DNA from: an uncultured Bacilli bacterium
Lineage (GTDB): Bacteria; Bacillota_I; Bacilli_A; RF39; UBA660
DNA: 36,528 bases
Assembly: GCA_947591455.1 (NCBI GenBank)
Contig: CANQDC010000006.1
Location: forward strand, 1-36,528
Direction of reading: 5' to 3'
In this document: one piece after another, positions 15,897 to 25,194 of the stretch
Numbering within the stretch: position 1 is the first letter of the stretch
Layout: every line of letters starts with the position of its first letter
Notes under the pieces: model-generated
What the model was told of the DNA's origin: nothing
Databases searched by the model: none
The model's input: the letters and a program-made list of their open reading frames with translations, nothing else
Translations under genes and position numbers: made by a program

Positions 15897-17345
15897 TTAA
15901 CCTCTTTTTCTTTTTATACCTACCAATATTTGCCTTAAAATATCTACAAAAAAACTTTCTTTTAATATGAATAACATCAAAAAATAAGTTAACATTCCAA
16001 TAAAAATTTCTATCATTGTATTTAATATACTCACTTTTAAATATGTAACAACATAACTTACAACTAATAACATAATTACTCCGCTAATTATATTTTTTAC
16101 TCCAAATTTAAGTATATCTCTAAATAAAAATTGATCTTTAAAAAAATGTAATTGATAGATAAGAATAACACTTTCTGCTGCTACTGAAGCTATTGCTGCA
16201 CCAGCACCTCCATATTTTGGAATTAAAATCATATTAAATAAAACATTTGTAAATGCTCCTATTATAACTGATACTGTAAAAATATTTTGTTTACCAGTCT
16301 GAACCAAATATTGAATACCAGTTATTCCATTTAATCCTATAGCTATTAAAATTGGAGTGGTAAAAATTAAAATATTGGTTACTCCATCAAAACCATCTCC
16401 ATAGAACCAAGGTACAAATTTAGAGGCGATTGCAATCAACCCTAAAGCTAACGGGATTCCTAAAAACCACACAAATTGAAAAGATTTTTTTAAACAATTT
16501 TTTACTTCGTCATAATTCTTTTCCATGTATGCTGCAGCAATTCGTGAATTCATGACAGTTTGTAAAGCACTTATTAAAACTAAAGCTGCTCTAACAACTT
16601 TCTGTGCTTGTTCATAAAATCCTACTTCTGCCATATTATTAGTTAATAATCCTATCATTGTTTTATCTAAAACAGTATAAATTTGAATTGCAATTTGTGG
16701 TAAAAATAATAAAATTGTTGGTTTTATATGCTTTTTTAATTGTAAATCCTTTATAGGTATTTTTATTATATATTTCGGTAAATATAAAAATAAAGATAAA
16801 TTTCCTATTAATTCTGAACCAACTGAAATTGCAAAATACTTCCATAAATCAGTAGGATTTTTGACTAAGACAAAAATTAATATTAAACTCATCACTTTTA
16901 CAATCAAGTTACGAATAACTGTTTTATCAAATTCTTCTAAACCTTGAAAAAACCAACTAATATCAAACATTGAAGCAACTAACTGTATAATTAATATTCT
17001 ATAATAAAATGCATAATTTCCTTCTCTACCGTAAATAAAATAAAATAAACCTATAGTTACTAAAAGTGATATAAAACGCAATAACAGAAGTTCAAGAAAA
17101 GATTTGCTAAATTCTTTTTTATTATTTTGATGATATGCAATTTCTCGTTGACCATACATTGCAATACCAAGAGACCCAAATAAAACAAAATAAGTTACAA
17201 TTGACATCGTATATCCAAAAATGCCAATAGGTTCTGCTTGTAAAACTCTTGACAAATATGGAGTGGTAATTAATGGTAACAAAATAGTTAACATTTGGTA
17301 AATCAAATTAAATAGATAATTTTTAGCTATACTTTTCTTTTTCAT
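15897..17345 (-). CDS. wzx: Polysaccharide flippase, Wzx/RfbX type
   Basis: Membrane protein of 482 residues in the polysaccharide-synthesis branch of the MATE-like/MOP flippases. It would translocate undecaprenyl-diphosphate-linked repeat units to the outer face. About 14 hydrophobic segments span the protein. The N-terminus NLIYQMLTILLPLITTPYLS is characteristic of RfbX, and IGIFGYTMSIVTYF follows as the second helix. AAAGGAG precedes the ATG. It lies 20 nt after the DUF2304 gene and 3 nt before the glycyl radical enzyme gene. It coexists with an ABC exporter (23615-25137) in the same operon, which suggests two glycans or two steps. Confidence 0.93.
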   Translation of the reverse strand: MKKKSIAKNYLFNLIYQMLTILLPLITTPYLSRVLQAEPIGIFGYTMSIVTYFVLFGSLGIAMYGQREIAYHQNNKKEFSKSFLELLLLRFISLLVTIGLFYFIYGREGNYAFYYRILIIQLVASMFDISWFFQGLEEFDKTVIRNLIVKVMSLILIFVLVKNPTDLWKYFAISVGSELIGNLSLFLYLPKYIIKIPIKDLQLKKHIKPTILLFLPQIAIQIYTVLDKTMIGLLTNNMAEVGFYEQAQKVVRAALVLISALQTVMNSRIAAAYMEKNYDEVKNCLKKSFQFVWFLGIPLALGLIAIASKFVPWFYGDGFDGVTNILIFTTPILIAIGLNGITGIQYLVQTGKQNIFTVSVIIGAFTNVLFNMILIPKYGGAGAAIASVAAESVILIYQLHFFKDQFLFRDILKFGVKNIISGVIMLLVVSYVVTYLKVSILNTMIEIFIGMLTYFLMLFILKESFFVDILRQILVGIKRKRG

Positions 17346-17365
17346 GCATAACTCCTTTCAAAATA

Positions 17366-17701
17366 TTACTTTTTTTGACTTTTCAAGAGTGATATTTCTT
17401 GGATAATTAAAGTAAGTCTTTTCTTTTGCTCTGCTACAATTATTGTTAAAATCATTGTTATAAAAATCATTAAAGTTAAAATTACTCCCACAACAAAACT
17501 TGCCAAAACTTGAAATCCACAAAATTCACTAATAGAGACTAATATATTTGGAAAAGCTCCCAAAATTAGCATAATTAGAATAATAGCATACCATACTAAA
17601 GAATATTTTACTGGTAATTTTTGTTTTTTTAGAAAATAACTTGTTATGATAAACCAAAATATAGCAAATATAATTAAGAATAATCTTAAATTAGTATCCA
17701 T
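17366..17701 (-). CDS. DUF2304 family small membrane protein
   Basis: Protein of 111 residues with three hydrophobic segments (about 5-24, 33-50, 58-88) and a lysine-rich C-terminus, matching the DUF2304 layout. These proteins typically accompany DPM1-like glycosyltransferases and may help move or present polyprenyl-linked sugars. The longer frame from 17770 overlaps the preceding gene deeply. The ATG at 17701 is better because it forms a TAATG stop-start junction with the GT2 gene. That coupling supports a two-gene functional unit. Confidence 0.8.
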   Translation of the reverse strand: MDTNLRLFLIIFAIFWFIITSYFLKKQKLPVKYSLVWYAIILIMLILGAFPNILVSISEFCGFQVLASFVVGVILTLMIFITMILTIIVAEQKKRLTLIIQEISLLKSQKK

Positions 17702-18411
17702 TACTTCACTCTCTTTCCAATTATTAATATTGATAGAAATACATTGATCATATAATATGCTTGTTTCCAAGATGTAATAGAAGATTTTCCTTTTGTTCTT
17801 TCTTTCATACTAACTGGTACTTCTTCTACTTTTAAATGATGACGTAAAACTTCTACAGTAGATATTGGTTCCGGATATTCTGTTGGATAAGTTAAAGCAA
17901 ATAGTGATATAACATTCTTATCTGCAGCTCTAAATCCACTTGTAGTATCATATATTTTTTTATTAGTTTTTAATTTTATTACAAAAGAAATCATTTTAAT
18001 TCCAATTCTTCTTGCAAAAGAAGATTGAAATTCACTACTATCTTTCTTTATAAACCGAGAACCTATTACCATATTGGCTTTGTTATTTACTATTGGATCT
18101 ATAATATTTTTTACATAGCCAACATCATGTTGTCCATCACCATCATATTGAACCGCTATATCATAATTATTTTCTAATGCATATTTATATCCAGTTTGTA
18201 CTGCACCACCAATTCCTAAATTACGAATCAAATCAATAACAGGTATGTTATTTTCATGACATATTTTTGATGTCTCATCTGTTGATCCATCATTAATAAC
18301 TATCACATCATATTTTGTTTTATTTTTCTTATTAAAATCTATTATTTTTTGATAAGTTTTTAAAATATTTTCTTCTTCATTATAAGCTGGAATAATTAAC
18401 AATATCTTCAT
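17701..18411 (-). CDS. DPM1-like polyprenyl-phosphate glycosyltransferase (GT2)
   Basis: GT2 enzyme of 236 residues related to dolichol-phosphate mannosyltransferase, expected to charge polyprenyl phosphate with a hexose. Motifs: LLIIPAYNEEENILKTYQ, VINDGSTDET, RNLGIGGAVQTGYKYA and the DXD-type site YDGDGQHD, then DTTSGFRAADK. Apart from a hydrophobic C-terminal segment (YYMINVFLSILIIG) it lacks membrane helices. That segment may explain the need for the DUF2304 partner, whose start overlaps its stop codon. A large GT-C-like protein is encoded just upstream, so donor charging and transfer genes are adjacent. Confidence 0.9.
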   Translation of the reverse strand: MKILLIIPAYNEEENILKTYQKIIDFNKKNKTKYDVIVINDGSTDETSKICHENNIPVIDLIRNLGIGGAVQTGYKYALENNYDIAVQYDGDGQHDVGYVKNIIDPIVNNKANMVIGSRFIKKDSSEFQSSFARRIGIKMISFVIKLKTNKKIYDTTSGFRAADKNVISLFALTYPTEYPEPISTVEVLRHHLKVEEVPVSMKERTKGKSSITSWKQAYYMINVFLSILIIGKRVK

Positions 18412-18468
18412 AAATTAAATCTCCTACTTCTTTTTAGTTTAGACCCAATTAATAATAAATTCTTTTAG

Positions 18469-20559
18469 TTAATTACAACTTAATCTATAAATGTTAGAAT
18501 AATCATAATTATATATTTCATCAAATGTTAAGTCTTTATCATTATAAATACTTAAATCTAAACCATTAGTAACTAAATATTTTGCTTTTATATCACATAA
18601 ATCATATTTATTAATATTTAATATTAAAGCATCTTCATATAATAATTCAACATTTGTTGTCTCATCAATAATATTAACATTTATATGAGCATATCGATTA
18701 TATATATTATCATATTTTCTTTCTTTATCTAAAATATCCCAAAGTTCATAATTAGGATAATTATTTGTTGAATTTATAACTTTTGCTCCATTTGCAAGTA
18801 TATAGTTTTGTAAATAATAAACAGTCCCTATCGTCAGCCATTTTCCATCATTATCATGATTTACTATTTCTCGAACTTTTTCTGCAAAAGGCTTATCATA
18901 TATAACACTTAATCCTTTCGATACTGGATGAATAGTCATACCTACTATACAAGAAAGTAAAAACAATAAACAAACTAAATACTTGTCAGCTTTTATATAA
19001 TTAATTAAAAATAAAGTCATTATTGGTATAAAAATTAACATAGAAATAACAAACATTTTACTTGTAAAATACGAAGTATATAAATTATTTACAATTTTGA
19101 AGCTAATCATAAAAAGAATAACACTTAATAAACAAGATATTAAAATTTTCTTTATAGAAACAGTATTAATTGCATAATTTGCTAATATATATATTAAAAG
19201 AACAACATTTAGAAAGCCAACTGTAACTTGCGTTCTTATAGGCGTAGACATATACAACAATGTTATTTTTGCAAAAAAATCATTTATTTCAATAAAATTC
19301 CATAAATTTAGAAATAAAGTAAACACAACTAATAAAATTAATAATAAATCTTTCTTTTTATTTTTAATATTGGATATTACAGTACAAATTGCAACTAATA
19401 ACGGAAGTGGATACAATGAAATAAACTGAGACGATTCACTAGCATTAGGATGATTTACAAACGGTGTAAAAATTGAAGTAATATAATTAAATAAATGTTG
19501 CCAATCAGAGCCACCAGTAGAAAAACGTGCTCCTGGATAAACAGTATTATTTACCAAATTAAGAACATCAGTTGAAGTTATAAAAGATGGAGCTATTATT
19601 ATTGCACAAATTAACAAAACATTCAAAATAAGTATTAAAAAATTTTTAATATTTATTTCGTTTTTATGAGTTGCTATTTGCCATATAACTAATGCCAAGA
19701 AAAAATATCCATAAGAAATCTGCCATGCAGGATAAAGACACATAATATAGCAACTACCAAAAAAACCAATTAAAAAACTATATAAAACCTTTTTCTTGAA
19801 AATTTTATTTTCAAGAAATTTATTAAACATTAAAATAGCTAAACATCCATACGTAATAATATTATAACTTTCCCACCATTGGGTTGCAGGTGCAAATGTA
19901 ATCATTACGGCACCTAGTAATGAATACTTTTTATTTTGCTTTGTCATTAACATAAAAAGTTCAAATGTTGCAAAAAACATTGCAAAATATCCTAAATACC
20001 AGTATGCAGAAAAAGCATGATTTACATCTAAAAATAAAAATGGAATTAATGTAGGATTAGATAAAATTGTTATTGACTTTACAGGTAATTTTGGATAAAG
20101 TGTTACAATATTATTAGTTCCCCTTATTGTTTTATTGATTGTTGATAAATTATTAATTTTTGATTTTTGTGATAATATGAAAGGAGTAGTAACTGCCCAT
20201 TCATCCCCGCGAATCAATTGAGGTTTAAAAAGAAATGGATTACTATTTTTTACATAAATATTCGGCTGTACTACTTCATTATACATAGAAATAGATGATC
20301 CATGATAACCATTTATTACACAATAAGAAAAAATAATTAAGCCAAGAATATATCTTTTCCGATAAATAAAATCCCATAATTTATTTCGATCAATATAAAT
20401 ATTCAGTCTACAAAATAAAAATATAGTCGCAAAAATAATATATCTATCAATAGAAATGCCTTCATTAGGAAACACAAATTTTTCAATAAGCAAAGGTAAA
20501 ATTAAACATCCTAAGAATGAAAAATATTTAATTATTTTATTATTTAAAAATTTTTTCAT
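18469..20559 (-). CDS. Large polytopic membrane protein, probable GT-C glycosyltransferase
   Basis: Membrane protein of 696 residues with a dozen or more hydrophobic segments up to about residue 560, then a soluble tail of about 130 residues. The long first extracellular loop holds PQLIRGDEWAVTTPF, an acidic motif in the position where GT-C enzymes keep catalytic residues; a second loop has PATQWWESYNI. I recognise the type as an uncharacterised GT-C-like protein common in Bacillota glycan loci, but assign no sugar. The start overlaps the end of the preceding GT2 gene by 20 nt and has AAAGGAG before the ATG. The DPM1-like enzyme just downstream is its likely donor supplier. Confidence 0.7.
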   Translation of the reverse strand: MKKFLNNKIIKYFSFLGCLILPLLIEKFVFPNEGISIDRYIIFATIFLFCRLNIYIDRNKLWDFIYRKRYILGLIIFSYCVINGYHGSSISMYNEVVQPNIYVKNSNPFLFKPQLIRGDEWAVTTPFILSQKSKINNLSTINKTIRGTNNIVTLYPKLPVKSITILSNPTLIPFLFLDVNHAFSAYWYLGYFAMFFATFELFMLMTKQNKKYSLLGAVMITFAPATQWWESYNIITYGCLAILMFNKFLENKIFKKKVLYSFLIGFFGSCYIMCLYPAWQISYGYFFLALVIWQIATHKNEINIKNFLILILNVLLICAIIIAPSFITSTDVLNLVNNTVYPGARFSTGGSDWQHLFNYITSIFTPFVNHPNASESSQFISLYPLPLLVAICTVISNIKNKKKDLLLILLVVFTLFLNLWNFIEINDFFAKITLLYMSTPIRTQVTVGFLNVVLLIYILANYAINTVSIKKILISCLLSVILFMISFKIVNNLYTSYFTSKMFVISMLIFIPIMTLFLINYIKADKYLVCLLFLLSCIVGMTIHPVSKGLSVIYDKPFAEKVREIVNHDNDGKWLTIGTVYYLQNYILANGAKVINSTNNYPNYELWDILDKERKYDNIYNRYAHINVNIIDETTNVELLYEDALILNINKYDLCDIKAKYLVTNGLDLSIYNDKDLTFDEIYNYDYSNIYRLSCN

Positions 20560-21418
20560 TTTTTTCTCCTTTTATTCCCTTTTTATAATCTAAATATCCT
20601 TGTAGCATCGCAAAAGTTTTTTTACATTTTTGTTTTTCATAAAGCCATATTTTTATTAATTCTTTTTTAGTCATTTTTTTTTCAGCATTGCAAAAATCAG
20701 GATATCTAGATTGATACATATCTAAGAAATAATGTCTATTTCTAACAATATAATACCTTCTCATAGCATTATGATTGGAAACATAAAACACTTTATCACC
20801 TATTTTTTTTCTTACTGTATTTCCTAAATTATGAATTAATTTAGCATCATTTACTTGAACAATTTCATAGCCATGATCTCTAAGATTTAAACAATAATCA
20901 AAATCTACAGCATCAATAAAAAGCCAATCTTTAAAACCACCAATTTTTTTATAAGCTGCTAAATTTATAATATTACCAGAAGTCATAACCATTAATGGTG
21001 TTTCTATACCTGTTGGTTTCATCCCTTCTCTTTGAGGAATCATATGAAACGGAGATATTAATCCTATTTTACTTATTTCAATATTTAAATCATTATTTTT
21101 TCGATATTGTTTTAAATAATTAACTAATATTGAAAAAGAATTTTTTGAAAATTTACTATCTTGATCCATTGTTAACAACCAATTATATTTTTCTTTTATA
21201 GCTTTTTTAGCAGCAATATTCAAGGCAGTAGCAATACCTAAATTTTTCATATTAGAAATGTATTCTACTTTTTTCATATGAAAAAGACAAGAATTATCTT
21301 TGTTTGGTGTATTATCTATTAAATATAATTTATCTAATTCTTGAATGTATGTTTTAATATTATTTATTACTTCTTTTGTAGGATTGTATAATACAATAAC
21401 TCCTGCTAATTTAATCAT
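20540..21418 (-). CDS. GT2 glycosyltransferase, rhamnosyltransferase-like
   Basis: Cytoplasmic GT2 protein of 292 residues resembling RfbF-type rhamnosyltransferases. Motifs: GVIVLYNPTKEVINNI at the N-terminus, LYLIDNTPN, NLGIATALNIAAKKA, then LLTMDQDSKF as the metal/donor site (about 98-107). A mid-protein DAVDFDYCLNLRDHGYEIV and HNLGNTV fit the acceptor/catalytic half. GAGGT lies 6 nt before the ATG. The dTDP-rhamnose genes rmlABCD are not in this window, so a rhamnose donor would have to be made elsewhere; the specificity is by resemblance only. Confidence 0.85.
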   Translation of the reverse strand: MIKLAGVIVLYNPTKEVINNIKTYIQELDKLYLIDNTPNKDNSCLFHMKKVEYISNMKNLGIATALNIAAKKAIKEKYNWLLTMDQDSKFSKNSFSILVNYLKQYRKNNDLNIEISKIGLISPFHMIPQREGMKPTGIETPLMVMTSGNIINLAAYKKIGGFKDWLFIDAVDFDYCLNLRDHGYEIVQVNDAKLIHNLGNTVRKKIGDKVFYVSNHNAMRRYYIVRNRHYFLDMYQSRYPDFCNAEKKMTKKELIKIWLYEKQKCKKTFAMLQGYLDYKKGIKGEKNEKIFK

Positions 21419-21422
21419 TCTT

Positions 21423-23612
21423 CTACCTCATTGCCTTTTTTATTATATTTTTTATAGTTTGTGGTACTTTAATTTTAGAAATAAGTTTCCATCTCAAAGA
21501 GTTAACAATCAAATTATATTCAGCCGCATTAGTTGTTTGTACCGTTCCAAAGCTTTGTTTTACTAATTTGCCTAATACTGTATAGTTAGCTTCTTTAACA
21601 TTTAATTCATAAATTTTTTCATATTCTTTAGCCATTTCTTTACAAGTCTTTATTTTATATTTTTCAATATTTTTTATTACTTCATCATATTCTTTTGAAT
21701 TTTTGAAGATATCTTCTATTTTTTTAATAATATCTTTAAAATTAGTTTCTAAAGGGATTACCCAACCAATATGATTTAAATTAATTCTCTCACCTACTGC
21801 ACCAATATCATAAGCAAGTACTGGTATTTTAGAGGCAATTTCTTCTGTTAAAGTATAGGAATATGTTTCTGGCCATATTGAAAATGAACATATTAAATCA
21901 ATATCATTTTGTTCCAATAAGTCTGGCAACTCTTCTCTATTATATCGATCATGATAAACATAATTTTTTTTATTTTTTCTTAATTCTTCGATTTCAGAAT
22001 ACCCAAATAAATGGTAAGTTATATTTTCTTTTTTATTCTTATTAACTAAATCTCTTAATATATAAGCACCTTTATGAATAGCCATAACGCCCACAAAAGC
22101 CACATTAAAATGATCTTTACCTTTAATGCTTTTAATTTTATTAGATTTTTTAATATCAATACCATGTTCAATTACTTTAATATTTAATTCAGGATAAGTT
22201 CTTAAAAATCTTTCTTTTGTATCTTTACTAGGAACTATAACATTGGTAAATGCTTTCAAAAATTCTGACAAATCTTTTTGCCATTCGCCTATAACATCAT
22301 TTTGCAAACCTGATTTATATTTTAAACATTCAGCACAATTTTTATTTTCAACATTTTCACAAAATTTTTCCATTTTATATAGCATATTTATAGAAGGACA
22401 AATAGCGTAAAAATCATGTAAAGTTATTGAGGATTTAATTTTTTTATCATTAATTACATCAGCAATATCAAAAAAATGATTCAATAGGTGATGTACATGA
22501 ATATAATCTATGCCCAGAGCATCTATAACATTTTCTAGCATAATTTTATAATTGTGATTATATTTTGGTATTAAGTTAAAATATTCAATACGATAATTTA
22601 AATCTAAAGTTTCTTCACTATTTTCAAAATAAGAATATACTTTATAAATACCATTTTCAGGGGTCAAAACATGAAAATTATATTTTTTCCTTAAGTTAAA
22701 AATTAAATCTCTAACGTGTAATGTTGTTCCACCAACATTATTCATAACATCTTTCCAATCATGAATAATTATTAATATATTTTTTCTTTTATATAAACCT
22801 AAAGCATATCGAATGTTTTTACAAATATAATTAATTGGAAAATTTCCACACCATAATTCAATTCTTTTTGTATAAACGGGATACTTATTATTTAATATCT
22901 CACCATGCTTCTTGACTAACTCTTCTCTTTGTGAAGAAAAAGATTGCTTTTCTTTATGATAAATAATTACACTATCACATAAAACATTTTTATATCCATA
23001 ATCTAAACACCGAAATGAAAAATCATTTTCTTCTCCATAGCCTTTTTCAAAAGTAACATCATCAAAATAACCTACCAACTCAATTACTTCTCTTTTTATA
23101 AACATGCAAAAACCATGAGCAGTTGGTAATTCGTTATTATCGTGATAACTACATTTTTCGACAATTTTTGCATAATTAGCAAACGAAATATTAGAAGGTA
23201 ATTCATTTCTTTGTAAACCTACAGGTACTGAGACCAACGTGGCATTATTTGACAAAGGCGTTACGGTAGCTATTTTCTTTTCACTATAAGCGCATTGAAT
23301 AATTTTATCTAACCAATTTTTTGAAACCTCTGTATCACTATTTAAAAGTATTACATCATTGGTAGAATATTTCATTCCTTTGTTTACTGTCCCCACAAAG
23401 CCTAAATTTTTTTCATTTTCAAGTACAACAACAAATGAATATTTTTCTTTATACTTATTTAATAAATCCTGCATTCTTTCATCTGAGCTTTTATCATTAA
23501 TACATATAATTCTATAGTTAGTCATATTAGTATTTTCAATAATAGAATCTAAACATTTGATTACACAATCATATGCATTGTAAATAGGAATTATGATATC
23601 ACATTTTTTCAT
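21423..23612 (-). CDS. Bifunctional GT2-GT4 glycosyltransferase
   Basis: Fused protein of 729 residues. Residues 1 to about 225 are a GT2 domain with CDIIIPIYNAYDCVIKCLDS, NEKNLGFVGTVNKGM and LLNSDTEVSKNWLDK, plus GYGEENDFSFRCLDYGY as the ED motif. Residues from about 270 to 690 are a GT4-type GT-B domain with VHHLLNHFFDIADV, ITLHDFYAICPS, a cysteine group near CENVENKNCAECLKY, VAFVGVMAIHKGAYIL and the donor-site EEIASKIPVLAYDIGAVGE. Two successive sugars could be added by one chain. GAGGAGGT lies 6 nt upstream of the ATG and overlaps the last codons of wzm, so the genes are tightly coupled. Confidence 0.9.
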   Translation of the reverse strand: MKKCDIIIPIYNAYDCVIKCLDSIIENTNMTNYRIICINDKSSDERMQDLLNKYKEKYSFVVVLENEKNLGFVGTVNKGMKYSTNDVILLNSDTEVSKNWLDKIIQCAYSEKKIATVTPLSNNATLVSVPVGLQRNELPSNISFANYAKIVEKCSYHDNNELPTAHGFCMFIKREVIELVGYFDDVTFEKGYGEENDFSFRCLDYGYKNVLCDSVIIYHKEKQSFSSQREELVKKHGEILNNKYPVYTKRIELWCGNFPINYICKNIRYALGLYKRKNILIIIHDWKDVMNNVGGTTLHVRDLIFNLRKKYNFHVLTPENGIYKVYSYFENSEETLDLNYRIEYFNLIPKYNHNYKIMLENVIDALGIDYIHVHHLLNHFFDIADVINDKKIKSSITLHDFYAICPSINMLYKMEKFCENVENKNCAECLKYKSGLQNDVIGEWQKDLSEFLKAFTNVIVPSKDTKERFLRTYPELNIKVIEHGIDIKKSNKIKSIKGKDHFNVAFVGVMAIHKGAYILRDLVNKNKKENITYHLFGYSEIEELRKNKKNYVYHDRYNREELPDLLEQNDIDLICSFSIWPETYSYTLTEEIASKIPVLAYDIGAVGERINLNHIGWVIPLETNFKDIIKKIEDIFKNSKEYDEVIKNIEKYKIKTCKEMAKEYEKIYELNVKEANYTVLGKLVKQSFGTVQTTNAAEYNLIVNSLRWKLISKIKVPQTIKNIIKKAMR

Positions 23613-23614
23613 TA

Positions 23615-24394
23615 TTATACCTCCTCAGCAAAACCCCTTTGTAATCTATTAAATATTATAAAACCAATCAGTAATAAAAAAATACAGCCAAATAGTGTGA
23701 TTAAAAGTGATTTTAATTCTGGAATTGTTTGATAAAATAGTATATTACGATAACTATTTATAATACTAGACATTGGATTTAAACGTATCAGCCAAGCTAT
23801 TTTAGTATTTTCAAACATATTAGCTGAATAAATTATTGGAGTGGCATAAAACACCATATTTATTAAAAAACTTATTATATATTCAGCATCACGAACATAA
23901 ATTTCAATGGAACTAGTAATTAATATTATTCCTAATTGAAATAGAAATTGTACTAAAATAATTAATGGCAAAAACAAAATATATTTGCTAAATCCTATGC
24001 CACTGAAAATTAAAAAAATAAAAATAATTATACAGGAAATCAAAAAATTAATTAATCCGCTTATATTAATAGAAATGGGTAATATTTCTCTTGGAAAATA
24101 AACTTTTTTTATAATACCTGCATTAGATAAAATACAAGTAGTTCCTTGTATTATTGTATTTACAAAATAAGTCCAAGGTAATATTCCGATAATAACAAAA
24201 GTAACATAATGTTGCTCTGTATTTTTTAAAATAAAAGGAAAAACTATAGCATAAATTAGCGCAGTTAATAATGGATTAATAAAAGACCATAAAATTCCTA
24301 AAAATGAAGCTTTATATTTACCTCTAATATCTTTTTTGACATTGCTTTTTAATAATAAACGATAATTGTAAAGGTTATTTATTAAATTTTTCAT
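23615..24394 (-). CDS. wzm: ABC-2 polysaccharide export permease (Wzm/TagG)
   Basis: Permease of 259 residues with six hydrophobic segments, forming the channel half of an ABC exporter for completed lipid-linked glycans (O-antigen Wzm or teichoic acid TagG group). The N-terminal amphipathic stretch with DIRGKYKASFLGILWSFI is the family signature. The ATG at 24394 comes 2 nt after the ATPase stop codon; a GTG at 24406 inside the ATPase gene is the alternative. Its stop is 2 nt from the next gene. The pairing with an adjacent ATPase makes the assignment firm; teichoic acid versus other glycan cannot be told. Confidence 0.93.
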   Translation of the reverse strand: MKNLINNLYNYRLLLKSNVKKDIRGKYKASFLGILWSFINPLLTALIYAIVFPFILKNTEQHYVTFVIIGILPWTYFVNTIIQGTTCILSNAGIIKKVYFPREILPISINISGLINFLISCIIIFIFLIFSGIGFSKYILFLPLIILVQFLFQLGIILITSSIEIYVRDAEYIISFLINMVFYATPIIYSANMFENTKIAWLIRLNPMSSIINSYRNILFYQTIPELKSLLITLFGCIFLLLIGFIIFNRLQRGFAEEV

Positions 24395-24396
24395 AA

Positions 24397-25137
24397 TTAT
24401 CCACACACCTTTTTATATTCTTCCATAACTTCTCTGGTGTTACCATCTTTTTCAATCTTACCATTATTTATCCAAATTGTTCTATTACATAATTTTTTTA
24501 TAGAATCTAAACTGTGACTTACAATAACAATAGTTTTTTTATTATTTTTAAGCTCTTCTAATTTTTCAAAACATTTATCTTGAAAATGTTGATCTCCTAC
24601 CGCTAAAATCTCGTCTATCAATAAAATATCGGCATCTACATTAATAGCAATAGAAAAAGCCAACCGCATATATTGTCCACTTGAATAAGTTCTTACAGGA
24701 CTGTCAATTAATTCACCTAATTCTGAAAAATCAATAATACTTTGTAATCTTTGATTGATTGCTTTCTCTGTTAAGCCAAAAATTGATGCATTAAAATAAA
24801 TATTTTCTCTTCCTGTAAAATCCGGATGAAATCCAGCACCTAATTCAAGTAAAGATGTTAATTTTCCATAGGTTTTTATAGTTCCTTTCGTAGGATAAAT
24901 AATTTTGGTCATCAACTTTAAAAGAGTAGATTTGCCACTTCCATTAACTCCTATTAACGCAACTGTTTCACCTTTACTAATTTCTAAGGAAATATTATTC
25001 AATATTATTCTTTCCTCTGCTTTTTTTTTATTCCAAAAAACCAATCTTTCTTTTAATGTTGAAGGTTTATCATAATATAATTTGTAAACTTTAGTAACAT
25101 CTTGAATATCTATTGCTTTTGAATTATTTGCTTTCAT
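24397..25137 (-). CDS. wzt: ABC polysaccharide export ATPase (Wzt/TagH)
   Basis: ATP-binding subunit of 246 residues. Walker A is GVNGSGKSTLLKLM, the signature YSSGQYMRLAFSIA, Walker B ADILLIDEILAVGD, and the switch histidine VIVSHSLDSI. The N-terminal DVTKVYKLYYDKPSTLKERL is typical of the Wzt/TagH branch. It ends right after the nucleotide-binding domain and therefore lacks the C-terminal carbohydrate-binding domain by which some Wzt proteins recognise a capped chain end. AGGAG lies 7 nt before the ATG. The upstream neighbour is the methyltransferase/kinase-like protein. Confidence 0.94.
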   Translation of the reverse strand: MKANNSKAIDIQDVTKVYKLYYDKPSTLKERLVFWNKKKAEERIILNNISLEISKGETVALIGVNGSGKSTLLKLMTKIIYPTKGTIKTYGKLTSLLELGAGFHPDFTGRENIYFNASIFGLTEKAINQRLQSIIDFSELGELIDSPVRTYSSGQYMRLAFSIAINVDADILLIDEILAVGDQHFQDKCFEKLEELKNNKKTIVIVSHSLDSIKKLCNRTIWINNGKIEKDGNTREVMEEYKKVCG

Positions 25138-25194
25138 TTTATAACTCCTTGTCTTATATAAAATTATAATATAAATATTATAATTTTAAAAGTT

